DNA of 64,000 nucleotides from the NCBI RefSeq assembly GCF_019264445.1, contig NZ_JAHVAB010000067.1:1-64000 (forward strand). The letters run 5' to 3'. This DNA is from Hydrogenophaga sp. (GTDB taxonomy: Bacteria > Pseudomonadota > Gammaproteobacteria > Burkholderiales > Burkholderiaceae_C). Below, piece by piece: positions 18,974 to 26,855 of the stretch. Below the pieces are notes generated by a model. The model was not told the origin of the DNA and made no database searches. It worked only from the letters and a program-made list of their open reading frames with translations. A program made the position numbers and the translations under genes. Within the stretch, counting starts at the first letter, position 1. Every line of letters begins with the position of its first letter.

Positions 18974-20569
18974 TCACAGGTTCGACGCGCCCGGATTCGG
19001 CGTGTTCAGGTACGGGAACGCGTCCTGGAAGGGCACGACCGCCTGGTCCACGGCGTCGTGGATGTTCGCCGACGTTGCCCCCAGCGGCACGCTCGAAGCG
19101 CGGCACGCCGAGTTGAGCGACGGCACACCCGGCACGCTGTTGAGGCCCAGCGCGTTGTTGTCGCCGTTGATCACGCACAAACCGCCGACCATGGCCACGA
19201 GCGCGATGTCGACAACATCGTCCTTCGGGCGCCGGCCGTTGGGAAAGCCAGCGTTGTCGTTGACCTTGTTGGGGTCGGTGTTGAGCGCGTTGCCGGCCAC
19301 ACCCAGACGGTTCTGGTTGGCAAACGGCACCGGTGGCACAGCGGTGTTCAGGCGCAGCATTTCGGAAGGCGTGGTGTTCACGGGTTTGTTCACGCCGGTG
19401 ATGCCGGTCAGGAAGGTGGTGGCCAGGTCGGTGCGCGGCAGGTTGGTGGGCGCCAGCGCGGTGGCGTTGCCCGCGAGCACGAGGCCGAGCAGCGCAGGCA
19501 AGGTCGGGTTCGTCACGTAAGAGAGGAACTGGCCGTCGTCCCTGGGTGCCGAGGCGTTGAACTTGTCTTTGTCGCCCAGGCCGATCACCACTTCATTGAC
19601 CAGCGGATTGCCCAGGCGCGAGACCTGGGTCCACGCACCACCGGCCCTTTCGCTGGCCTGGTGACCCGAGGGAGGAGCGCCGTTGAGCAGGCGCGCCTGG
19701 CGCAGGCTGGCGGTGGTCCAGCCACCGATCACGGGATCACCGCCTGTGGTCAGGCAGCTGCGGTGCACTTCCAGCGCCAGCGAAGTCACGTTCTGCCGCT
19801 GGATGTAGTGGTTGCCGTTGGCGCCCTCGGCATCGATGGCCGCGGGGTTGAGGAGCAGCGCGGCTGGGGCATTGACCAGGTCAAAGATGCGCCCGAGGTT
19901 GACGGCAAAACCTTCCTGACGCTGGCCCACGAACACCTTGGCGGGCATGGCACAGCCAGGAATGTTCACGGTGTTGATGTGCCGGTCGGCGTAGGCTTTG
20001 TAGGCGGCTGCGTCACCCAGCGTTTTCTGGCCGATGTAGTCCACCGGCTTGGGCAGCGAGGTCGCCACCGTCTGGGCCACACCCCGGCGTCGATCACCGC
20101 GCACCACGGTCAGGCTGTAGGTTTCGTTGAGATTGAGGTTGGGGTCGTTGATGGCCGACACGGGGCCGGCCTGGATCAGCGGAATCTGGACGTTCTGCGT
20201 GCCGATGGGCAGCGCTGCGCTGTTGAGGCGGTTGTTGAAGCGGAACTGGAAGGTGATGTCCTCGCGCGCATCGCCGTTGTTGTCGATATGGATTTCGTAC
20301 AGCGCGTTGGGGTCCATCGAGAAATAGTTCGGGCCGCCGTAGGGGCCTTGCAGCGGCTGGTAGTTCGCGATCATCGTCACGTACTCGGAGCGCCCGCCGG
20401 TGCCTGCGGCATTCACGCCTTCGTAGCTGCGAAACATGTAGAAGTCGGTACCGTCGACTTTGGGCACGGTGGCAATGAACGGGGCTTCACGGTGACTCGA
20501 GGCCAGCGCCGCGCCGGCGACGGCCATCAACAAACATCCTCTGGCGATGGATGCGGGTTTCATCTTCAT
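18974..20569 (-). CDS. DUF4331-domain secreted protein
   Basis: This 531-residue exported protein has a signal peptide (MKMKPASIARGCLLMAVAGAALAS) followed by SHREAPFIATVPKVDGTDFYMFRSYE, the N-terminal hallmark of DUF4331. Start at 20569 is supported by AGGAG seven bases upstream; a reading from 20620 would add sequence unlike a signal peptide. The family is widespread in proteobacteria and is often neighboured by a TPR protein and a HupE/UreJ-like permease, as here across the divergent region. Function is unknown; a beta-rich secreted scaffold is likely. First gene of a three-gene minus-strand set with the lipoprotein and DUF4198 genes. Confidence 0.85.
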   Translation of the reverse strand: MKMKPASIARGCLLMAVAGAALASSHREAPFIATVPKVDGTDFYMFRSYEGVNAAGTGGRSEYVTMIANYQPLQGPYGGPNYFSMDPNALYEIHIDNNGDAREDITFQFRFNNRLNSAALPIGTQNVQIPLIQAGPVSAINDPNLNLNETYSLTVVRGDRRRGVAQTVATSLPKPVDYIGQKTLGDAAAYKAYADRHINTVNIPGCAMPAKVFVGQRQEGFAVNLGRIFDLVNAPAALLLNPAAIDAEGANGNHYIQRQNVTSLALEVHRSCLTTGGDPVIGGWTTASLRQARLLNGAPPSGHQASERAGGAWTQVSRLGNPLVNEVVIGLGDKDKFNASAPRDDGQFLSYVTNPTLPALLGLVLAGNATALAPTNLPRTDLATTFLTGITGVNKPVNTTPSEMLRLNTAVPPVPFANQNRLGVAGNALNTDPNKVNDNAGFPNGRRPKDDVVDIALVAMVGGLCVINGDNNALGLNSVPGVPSLNSACRASSVPLGATSANIHDAVDQAVVPFQDAFPYLNTPNPGASNL

Positions 20570-20687
20570 GGGGTGCTCCTGGGTTGTGGTTGCAGCAATC
20601 TGCTCCACCACTACGTGCACCCGTTCACACTGGATTCAATCCAGTCCAATACCCCTTGGACCAGCGAGGGCAGGCCAGCGAGAGGAC

Positions 20688-20712
20688 AAAAAAAAGCCCG
20701 CAGACGCGGGCT
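20688..20712 (-). terminator. Rho-independent terminator of the 50-residue peptide gene
   Basis: A perfect seven-base stem AGCCCGC (20695-20701) / GCGGGCT (20706-20712) with a four-base loop is followed on the minus strand by eight consecutive T (A run at 20688-20695 on the plus strand). It begins 24 bases after the stop codon of the small gene at 20736, a textbook intrinsic terminator. Confidence 0.85.
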
Positions 20713-20735
20713 CTTTTCGTGCGGCGCGAAGCCGG

Positions 20736-20888
20736 TCACTTCTTCTTGCACTCGTCCTTGGTCTTGTTTTCGTCTTTCATGCAATCCATCTTCTTGTCGT
20801 CCATTTTGCCGCCCGCATGGCTGGCAGCAAACGCAGGAACCGAAGCCATCATGAATGCAGCGATCATTGCGGAGAGGAGCGTTTTCAT
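20736..20888 (-). CDS. 50-residue exported Lys/Asp-rich peptide
   Basis: A short gene read MKTLLSAMIAAFMMASVPAF (signal peptide, cleavage after FAA or AFA) and then a tiny mature part rich in methionine, lysine and aspartate with two cysteines (MDCMKDENKTKDECKKK). It has its own strong terminator 24 bases after the stop, which supports it being a real transcript. The two cysteines and the Met/Asp/His content would suit binding of a metal such as copper, but this is inference. It lies between DUF4331 and the divergent TPR/HupE operon. An overlapping longer frame on the same strand (20611-20928) has no protein-like features. Confidence 0.7.
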   Translation of the reverse strand: MKTLLSAMIAAFMMASVPAFAASHAGGKMDDKKMDCMKDENKTKDECKKK

Positions 20889-21006
20889 AGATTACCTTTG
20901 CGGTTGAGTTGTCTATTGACACTGGCACACAATGAGGAATCGCCCACTGCTGCCGTTGGCAAGGATATCGAGTTCAATGCGCCAGAACCTTACAAAGTGT
21001 GTTCCC

Positions 21007-22230
21007 ATGAAACGGCATCGGGTATTGGGTGGATTCAGGTGGAAACCCTGTTGCAACGGCCTGTTGTTGCTTGTAGCAGGCCTCACGTCGAGCGCCTGGG
21101 CACAGCCAAGACTGGTGCCTTCAAACGATGCGATCGTGTTGCCCGCATCGGTCCATGCCCAGAACCCTCAAGCCAGATCCCTGCGCGAGCTGGAGCAGGC
21201 CTGGCGCCAGAACCGCAACGACATGCCCGTGGCGCTGCGCTATGCGAGAGCGGTGTTCCTGCTGGGTTTGACGGAAGGCGACCTGCGTTGGTACGGCGCG
21301 GCAAAAGCCGCGTTGCAGCCGTGGTGGAGTGCCACGACATTGCCCGCTGACGCGCACTTTCTTCGCGCGCTGGTGAAGCAGGGTTTTCACGATTTCAAGG
21401 GCGGCATTGACGATCTCGGCGCGGCGATCGAGCTGGACCCCACCCAGTCGGAATACTGGTCGTGGCGCTTCTCGCTGCAGCTGCTCACCTCCCGCATGGA
21501 GGCCGCGCGCGCCGACTGCGCCGCCATCGCCCAGCGCTTTGGCAGCGATGAAGGGCAGGCCTGTGCAGCCACGCTGCTCTACCGCACCGGCCAGCCACAG
21601 CAAGCCATCCCGCTGTTCAACCGTCTGGTTGACCTGCCCGACTACCAAGGCCCCTACACGCAGGACTGGCTGCGGTACCACCAGGGCGAGGCCTACCGCG
21701 TGGCGGGGCAATACGAACAGGCCATCGCGGTATGGGAGAAGCACCTGCAGGCGCGGCCCAGCTCGCACCTGATCCGGCTCACCCTGGTCGAACTGCTGAA
21801 CCAGCAGTCGCAGTTTTCAAAGGCGCGGCGGCTCGCCGAAGCGCCATCGCCCACCGACGCCTTGCTGGTCCAGTCGCTGCTGGCGAGTCGCGGCTTGAAC
21901 GATGGCCAGACCCAGCGGCTGGCCGAGCAGTTCGAGAACCGGATGAACAACCAGGCCCTGCGCGGTGAGAGCCTGATTGAACGGCCGACCATGGTCTACC
22001 TCATCACCTACGGGCGCGACAACGCGCAAGGCCTCAAGCTCGCCGCCGACAACTGGAGCACCCAGAACGAGCCGGCCGACGCCGTGTTGCTGGTTCAGGC
22101 CGCGCTCAAGGCGCAACAGCCCAAACTGGCCGAGCCCGTGCTCACGTGGATGACGGCCACCGGCTACACCGACCCCGTGTTGAAGGCACTCGCCACCGAA
22201 CTGCAAACCCGGCTGGGCACATCGCGATGA
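21007..22230 (+). CDS. TPR-repeat exported protein
   Basis: The 407-residue protein starts at the ATG at 21007, giving a signal peptide (hydrophobic run CCNGLLLLVAGLTSSAWAQ). The remainder is all-helical with several tetratricopeptide-like repeats, for example SLRELEQAWRQNRNDMPVAL and residues matching the W-LG-Y-A-P pattern in the DPTQSEYWSWRFSLQLL and GEAYRVAGQYEQAIAVWEKH segments. Such proteins are partner scaffolds in the periplasm. Its stop overlaps the HupE/UreJ-like permease start by four bases (ATGA), so the two are translationally coupled. It is divergent from the DUF4331 and small-peptide genes. Confidence 0.8.
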   Translation: MKRHRVLGGFRWKPCCNGLLLLVAGLTSSAWAQPRLVPSNDAIVLPASVHAQNPQARSLRELEQAWRQNRNDMPVALRYARAVFLLGLTEGDLRWYGAAKAALQPWWSATTLPADAHFLRALVKQGFHDFKGGIDDLGAAIELDPTQSEYWSWRFSLQLLTSRMEAARADCAAIAQRFGSDEGQACAATLLYRTGQPQQAIPLFNRLVDLPDYQGPYTQDWLRYHQGEAYRVAGQYEQAIAVWEKHLQARPSSHLIRLTLVELLNQQSQFSKARRLAEAPSPTDALLVQSLLASRGLNDGQTQRLAEQFENRMNNQALRGESLIERPTMVYLITYGRDNAQGLKLAADNWSTQNEPADAVLLVQAALKAQQPKLAEPVLTWMTATGYTDPVLKALATELQTRLGTSR

Positions 22231-23378
22231 ACGACCTTCTTACACGCCTGGTCAGGCGCCTGACCTTGCTCGCCCTGCTGGCGTCGCTGGCGGGCACCGC
22301 CTTCGCCCACTCCAGCAGCAACGCCTACCTGACGCTGTCGCAGCGGGGCGACGACCTCGTGCTGCGCACCGACATCAACCTGCGCGATGTCGACCTCGTT
22401 TTCGACCTCGACACCGACCGCGATGGCAAGGTGAGCTGGGGCGAAACGGCAGCACGCCTGAACGAGCTCAAAGCCTGGATGCAGCAAGGCATCACGGTGC
22501 GCGGGGCGTCAGCAGCCTGCGAGCTTGAACCCTTGGACGTGATGGCCAGTCCGCATTCAGACGGTTTCTATCTCAGCGCCGAGTGGCGCGTCGCCTGCCC
22601 CAACGCACAGGACGTGGCCAGCCGTGCGCTCACCGTGGCCTACGGCCTCATGTTCGACCAGGACAACCTGCACCGCGGCCTGCTCAAGGTGGACCTGCCG
22701 GACTCGCAGAGCAGCGCCATCCTCAGCCCGGATCGGCCCGAGGCACCGCTCTTCACCGAGGAAGCTTCAGGCTGGTCGGTCTTCGGGCGCTATGTCGTGG
22801 AAGGCGTGTGGCACATATGGATCGGCATCGACCACATCCTGTTCCTGCTCAGCCTGCTCGTGCTTGCACCGCTGGTGCCATCTCGCCAGCGCGTCACGCA
22901 ATGGCCTGCTGTGGCGGGTTTTCGCACAGCGTTGGTCGATGTGCTGGCGGTGGTGACGGCCTTCACCGTGGCGCACTCGATCACGCTGGTGTCGTCCATC
23001 CTGGGCTGGCTCACGCCCCCGGTGGCCATCATCGAATCGGTGATTGCGCTCTCGGTCGTCCTGGCCGCGCTCAACAACCTGCTGGGGTGGTTTTCACTCA
23101 AGCGCTGGCGACTGGCGTTCGTCTTTGGCCTCATCCACGGCTTTGGGTTCGCCAATGTGCTGCTCGACCTGTCGTTGCCCGGCCAGCAGCTGGCGCTGGC
23201 GCTCGGTGGCTTCAACGTGGGTGTGGAGATCGGGCAGCTGGCCATCGTGCTGACCTTCCTGCCGCTGGCCTGGCTGTTGCGTCACACGCGCTTCTACCGG
23301 TGGGTGGTGGTGGTCGGTGGCTCGCTGGCCATTGCCGTGATCGGCACGGTGTGGCTGGTGGAGCGCATGGGCTTCTGA
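22227..23378 (+). CDS. HupE/UreJ-family membrane protein with periplasmic domain
   Basis: In this 383-residue protein the N-terminal signal peptide (ending AGTAFAH) is followed by a soluble periplasmic domain of about 170 residues (HSSSNAYLTLSQRGDDLVLR). Five or six membrane helices then carry the family motifs HIWIGIDHILFLLSLL and LIHGFGFANVLLDL, with conserved histidines and an aspartate. HupE/UreJ relatives move nickel or cobalt for hydrogenase or urease. The two-domain version here is common next to DUF4331 and TPR genes, for which no substrate is established. The histidine at the mature N-terminus recalls the DUF4198 protein nearby, and both may handle the same metal. Confidence 0.8.
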   Translation: MNDLLTRLVRRLTLLALLASLAGTAFAHSSSNAYLTLSQRGDDLVLRTDINLRDVDLVFDLDTDRDGKVSWGETAARLNELKAWMQQGITVRGASAACELEPLDVMASPHSDGFYLSAEWRVACPNAQDVASRALTVAYGLMFDQDNLHRGLLKVDLPDSQSSAILSPDRPEAPLFTEEASGWSVFGRYVVEGVWHIWIGIDHILFLLSLLVLAPLVPSRQRVTQWPAVAGFRTALVDVLAVVTAFTVAHSITLVSSILGWLTPPVAIIESVIALSVVLAALNNLLGWFSLKRWRLAFVFGLIHGFGFANVLLDLSLPGQQLALALGGFNVGVEIGQLAIVLTFLPLAWLLRHTRFYRWVVVVGGSLAIAVIGTVWLVERMGF

Positions 23379-23403
23379 CGCTGCGGCTGGTGGCGTCCCC
23401 GCT

Positions 23404-24645
23404 ATGCTCACCGGCGTGACCGGCTCCCCCCCTCTCCTGCGGCGCATTGCGCACCTCGACATGGACGCGTTCTTTGCGTCGGTCGAGCTGCTGCGCTACC
23501 CGCAGCTCAAGGGCCTGCCGGTGGTCATTGGCGGAGGGCGCCGGCGCGAAGACGACATGTTTGCGCGCCTGCGCGAGGCCTACCCCGAGCGCGAGTGGAC
23601 CGGCGATGACCTCTCGCGCATTCCCGTGGAATTTTTTCCACGCCTGGAAACGTATGTGGGACGCGGCGTGGCCACCACCGCCACCTACGCCGCACGCCAG
23701 TTCGGCGTGGGCTCGGCCATGGGGCTCATGAAGGCGGCCAAGCTGTGCCCGCAAGCCATCTTGCTGCCGGTGGACTTCGACGAGGTGCGCCGTATCTCGC
23801 GCCTGTTCAAGAGCACCATCCGCGAGATCGCGCCGGTGATGGAAGACCGCGGCGTGGACGAGGTCTACATCGACTTCACCGACGTGCCCGGTGGCCAGCG
23901 TGAAGGCGGTCGCGTGCTGGCGCGGCTGATCCAGAAGAGCATCTTCCAGGCCACGGGTCTCACCTGTTCGCTGGGCGTGGCGCCCAACAAGCTCATCGCC
24001 AAAATGGCCAGCGAGTTCAAGAAGCCCAACGGCATCAGCGTGGTCCACACCGAAGACCTGGAGGCGCTCATCTGGCCGCTGCCGTGCCGCAAGATCAACG
24101 GCGTGGGCCCCAAGGCCGACGCCAAGCTGCAGGGCCACGGCATCCACACCATAGGCGAGCTGGCGCAGCGCGAGCGCGCCTGGCTGGTCGAGCATTTCGG
24201 CAAGAGCTACGGCGCCTGGCTGCACGAGGTGGCCTGGGGCCGCGACGAGCGCCCCGTGCAGACCGAAAGCGAGCCGGTGAGCATGAGCCGCGAAACCACC
24301 TTTGACCGCGACCTGCTCGCCAGCCGAGACCGCACCGAGCTCGGCGCCATCTTCACCCGCCTGTGCGAACAGGTGGCCGACGACCTGCAGCGCAAGGGCT
24401 ACGTGGGCAAGACGATCGGCGTGAAACTGCGCTACGACAACTTCCAGATCGTCACGCGCGACAGCACCATCGACCACTTCACCAGCGACGCGGCCAGCAT
24501 CCGCCGCCATGCCGGCCTGTGCCTCAAGCGCGTGGACCTGACGCGGCGCATCCGGCTGCTCGGCGTGCGCGTGGGCTCGCTGGCCAAGGTGGGCGAGGTG
24601 CCGCCCGCGCCCGAGCCGGCGCCCGACCTCGCGCAGCTGTTCTGA
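23404..24645 (+). CDS. dinB: DNA polymerase IV (Y-family translesion polymerase)
   Basis: This 413-residue enzyme copies damaged DNA. The palm carboxylates are visible as D19 and D21 in HLDMDAFFAS and as D152-E153 in RGVDEVYID. The usual serine of the SLDE motif is replaced by glycine or valine. Between VVIGGG and the RGVATTATY finger motif is an extra segment of about 35 residues (roughly 46-82) that E. coli DinB lacks. The C-terminus ends DLAQLF, like a sliding-clamp binding peptide. No LexA box could be confidently seen upstream. It follows the HupE gene by 25 bp but is functionally unrelated. Confidence 0.93.
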   Translation: MLTGVTGSPPLLRRIAHLDMDAFFASVELLRYPQLKGLPVVIGGGRRREDDMFARLREAYPEREWTGDDLSRIPVEFFPRLETYVGRGVATTATYAARQFGVGSAMGLMKAAKLCPQAILLPVDFDEVRRISRLFKSTIREIAPVMEDRGVDEVYIDFTDVPGGQREGGRVLARLIQKSIFQATGLTCSLGVAPNKLIAKMASEFKKPNGISVVHTEDLEALIWPLPCRKINGVGPKADAKLQGHGIHTIGELAQRERAWLVEHFGKSYGAWLHEVAWGRDERPVQTESEPVSMSRETTFDRDLLASRDRTELGAIFTRLCEQVADDLQRKGYVGKTIGVKLRYDNFQIVTRDSTIDHFTSDAASIRRHAGLCLKRVDLTRRIRLLGVRVGSLAKVGEVPPAPEPAPDLAQLF

Positions 24646-24727
24646 CGCTTGCACCGTCCGGCCCGTGACAGCCGGGCGCAGGGGCACGCACTACAGTGCC
24701 TCGTCGCCACCCCACGAGACAACGCCC

Positions 24728-25570
24728 ATGACCGCACCCACCTGCTTCTCCCTCACGACCACCGACCACGTGGCCCACCTGGTGATGAACCGCCCCGGCG
24801 AGCTCAACACCATGCACCCGACGTTCTGGCGCGAACTCGACGAGTTGCTGACGCAGATGCACCGCGAAGGCACGGCACGCGCACTGGTCATCAGCAGCAC
24901 CGGCAAGCACTTCAGCGCGGGCATGTCGCTGCAGACGTTTGCCGGCGCGATCCAGATGGACGACCAGAGCCCTGAAGGCCGCGCCGCCATCTTTGACCTG
25001 CTCACCGACATGCAGGCCACCTTCACCAAGATCGAGAACCTGCGCATCCCGGTGATCTGCGCGATCCAGGGCGGCTGCATCGGCGGCGCGGTGGACATGG
25101 TCACCGCCGCCTGCATCCGGTACGCCTCGGCCGACGCGTTCTTCTGCATTCAGGAAATCAACATCGGCATGGTGGCCGACGTGGGCACGCTGCAGCGCCT
25201 GCCCAAGCTCGTGCCGTTTGCCGTGGTCAAGGAGATGGCCTACACCGGCCGCCGCCTGCCGGCCGCGCGCGCCATGGCGTATGGCCTGGTCAACGAGGTG
25301 TTTGACAGCGCCGAGGCCACGCTCGCCGCCGCGCTGCAGTGCGCGAAAGAGATCGCGGCCAAGCCGCCGGTGGCGATCTGGGGCACCAAGCAGGCAGTGA
25401 CCTACGCACGCGACCACTCGGTGGAAGACAGCCTGCGGCAGATGGGCTGGCTGCAAGGCGCGGTGTGGAGCAACGCCCACGTGCGCGAAGCCATTGCCGC
25501 CATGAAAGACCAGCGCGCGGGCGACTTCACGCCGCTCACGCGGTTGCAGCCGTTCACCACGCTGGGTTGA
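24728..25570 (+). CDS. crotonase-family protein, dienoyl-CoA isomerase-like
   Basis: This 280-residue enoyl-CoA hydratase/isomerase family enzyme has oxyanion-hole segments at HFSAGMSLQ and GGCIGGAVD. The run EINIGMVADVGTLQRLP, with acidic residues in VD, QE and AD, matches the active site of delta3,5-delta2,4-dienoyl-CoA isomerases (ECH1) more closely than that of enoyl-CoA hydratases. It would shift double bonds when odd-numbered unsaturated fatty acids are degraded. The start at 24728 fits the family. The last 17 bases overlap the convergent isochorismatase gene. Confidence 0.85.
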   Translation: MTAPTCFSLTTTDHVAHLVMNRPGELNTMHPTFWRELDELLTQMHREGTARALVISSTGKHFSAGMSLQTFAGAIQMDDQSPEGRAAIFDLLTDMQATFTKIENLRIPVICAIQGGCIGGAVDMVTAACIRYASADAFFCIQEINIGMVADVGTLQRLPKLVPFAVVKEMAYTGRRLPAARAMAYGLVNEVFDSAEATLAAALQCAKEIAAKPPVAIWGTKQAVTYARDHSVEDSLRQMGWLQGAVWSNAHVREAIAAMKDQRAGDFTPLTRLQPFTTLG

Positions 25571-26099
25571 GCCCCACGTCCGCGCTGTTCACCGCCCGAA
25601 CGCGCGGGCCGAAGCTGGAGATGTTGGTCAGCGTCGCGTTGTGGTGCGCAATCACCTGCGGCGCGCCCAGCACTTCGTTGCCCGCCGAGGTGTGGGCATC
25701 GGCCACCAGCGTCACCGGGTAGCCCAGCGCGAGCGCACGGCGCGTGGTGGTGTCCACGCAGAACTCGGTGTGCATGCCGCAGACGATCACCTCTTCCACG
25801 CCCCGCGCCTTGAGCAGCGCCTCCAGGTCGGTGTTCAGGAAAGCGTCCGGCGTCTTCTTGCGCACCCGCAGGTCGCCGGGCTGCACCTGCAGGCCGTCGG
25901 CCAGCTGCCACTCGCGTGTGCCGTGCTCCAGATAACCCGCCGTCGACTCGTGCTGGATGAAGACCACTGGCGCACCCGCCGCGCGCAGCCGCGCCGCCAC
26001 GTGGTTGATGCGCGCGATCACCATGTCCGACTGCCAGGCGCGGCCTTCGCCTTCGCAAAGGCCTTGCTGCATGTCGATGATGAGCAGGGCGGTTTTCAT
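25554..26099 (-). CDS. isochorismatase-family cysteine hydrolase
   Basis: The 181-residue protein has the family catalytic triad: aspartate D9 in LLIIDMQQG, a lysine in VRKKTPDAF and the nucleophile cysteine in CGMHTEFCVDTT, followed by the GYPVTLVADAHTS strand. Members hydrolyse amide or vinyl-ether bonds (nicotinamide, N-carbamoyl compounds, isochorismate). Which one is not clear here. It starts four bases after the stop of the antitoxin-like gene on the same strand and may be read from its promoter. Confidence 0.88.
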   Translation of the reverse strand: MKTALLIIDMQQGLCEGEGRAWQSDMVIARINHVAARLRAAGAPVVFIQHESTAGYLEHGTREWQLADGLQVQPGDLRVRKKTPDAFLNTDLEALLKARGVEEVIVCGMHTEFCVDTTTRRALALGYPVTLVADAHTSAGNEVLGAPQVIAHHNATLTNISSFGPRVRAVNSADVGLNPAW

Positions 26100-26103
26100 G
26101 CCC

Positions 26104-26451
26104 TCACGCCACGATTCGGAACTCGGTCGCTTTGGCCACCGGTTTCACCTGGTTTTTCTCGCGCTGCATCTCGATCAGGCCGTAGTTGGCCATGGTCTTG
26201 AGCGTGCGCGACAGATTGCTCGTCCTGCGGCCAGTGAGTTCAGCCAGCGACGTGATCGACTCGGGATGGATTTCCGAAATGAGTCTGAGCAGTGCGCGGT
26301 TCTCATCACTCAGCACCTCAGCCAACGAGCGCATGGACGTGAACCAGATCTTGGGCTCCGAGGCCTTGGGTTTGTACTCTCCACGTGCAATGGACAGGAC
26401 TCGAGCGCGAATCTTCTCCTGGGGCATGATGCCGATGACCATGGATTTCAT
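26104..26451 (-). CDS. HTH antitoxin-like regulator partner of TumE-type toxin
   Basis: This 115-residue protein has a winged-helix C-terminal half (NRALLRLISEIHPESITSLAELTGRRTSNLSRTLKTMANYGL), in the style of HVO_A0114/MarR-like antitoxins, and ends in an extended basic tail (KPVAKATEFRIV). Its ATG overlaps the stop of the upstream TumE-like gene by four bases (ATGA), so the pair is translationally coupled with the toxin first. It is the likely antitoxin and autorepressor, binding the perfect inverted repeat at the head of the operon. The DNA-binding and toxin-neutralising roles are inferred from the arrangement. Confidence 0.75.
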   Translation of the reverse strand: MKSMVIGIMPQEKIRARVLSIARGEYKPKASEPKIWFTSMRSLAEVLSDENRALLRLISEIHPESITSLAELTGRRTSNLSRTLKTMANYGLIEMQREKNQVKPVAKATEFRIVA

Positions 26452-26816
26452 GATGTCTGGATTTCCTTGAGCACCTGATCAACCTCTGCAAAGAAGTCGC
26501 TCAGCAATTGGTAGGCGTCTTGAAACGCGTAAGGCACGCCCTTGTCGCTGACGTGCCGATGTTTGTGGTCGTACGCCAACCGCGTGCCGGCGTACTTGAA
26601 TTTCTTGGGCGGCTTGACCGCATGCGCGTTGTCGTATCCCAGAATGCGCCTTCCATAGGGCTCATGCAAGGTGAGCGAGTAGCGGACACCGTGCGGAACG
26701 AAACGGGTAGGCTCGACCCGCCATGCCTCGATCTTGATCCAGTAGCCATTCCCCTGGTCGATGATCTGATCGTGAAGATCGATCAGCGTGCCAATCCCTG
26801 TCTCTTCTTTTTTCAT
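26448..26816 (-). CDS. TumE-family toxin (DUF6516-like)
   Basis: The 122-residue protein reads GYWIKIEAWRVEPTRFVPHGVRYSLTLHEPYGRRILGYDNAH, then KYDHKHRH-like residues (LAYDHKHRHVSDKG) and a helical end DAYQLLSDFFAEVDQVL. This order (beta-rich core with a conserved YD-H-H patch) matches the TumE/DUF6516 toxin family. The mode of action is not established with certainty for this family. The start codon is embedded in one arm of a perfect 16-base inverted repeat, and there is no ribosome-binding site upstream, suggesting a leaderless transcript. The antitoxin-like gene follows with a four-base overlap. Confidence 0.75.
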   Translation of the reverse strand: MKKEETGIGTLIDLHDQIIDQGNGYWIKIEAWRVEPTRFVPHGVRYSLTLHEPYGRRILGYDNAHAVKPPKKFKYAGTRLAYDHKHRHVSDKGVPYAFQDAYQLLSDFFAEVDQVLKEIQTS

Positions 26817-26852
26817 GCTCGAATATTATCAACGGCTGATAATATTCGAGCA
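26816..26852. promoter_or_regulatory. perfect 16-bp inverted repeat operator/promoter of the toxin-antitoxin pair
   Basis: The two arms TGCTCGAATATTATCA (26816-26831) and TGATAATATTCGAGCA (26837-26852) are exact reverse complements, separated by five bases. The left arm ends on the first base of the toxin start codon. On the minus strand the right part supplies a possible -35 (TTGCTC) and, 17 bases on, a -10 (GATAAT) placed so that transcription would begin within a base or two of the ATG. It fills almost all of the 39-base gap to the Lrp gene. An autoregulatory operator is the simplest reading. Confidence 0.75.
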
Positions 26853-26855
26853 ACT

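Noticed and set aside
20611-20928. A 105-codon minus-strand frame over the small peptide gene
   Set aside because: It crosses the terminator hairpin and has low-complexity composition; the 50-residue frame with a signal peptide in another frame is the better reading.
20932-21006. Upstream start for the TPR protein at 20932
   Set aside because: It would put 25 non-hydrophobic residues before a good signal peptide; the ATG at 21007 fits export better.
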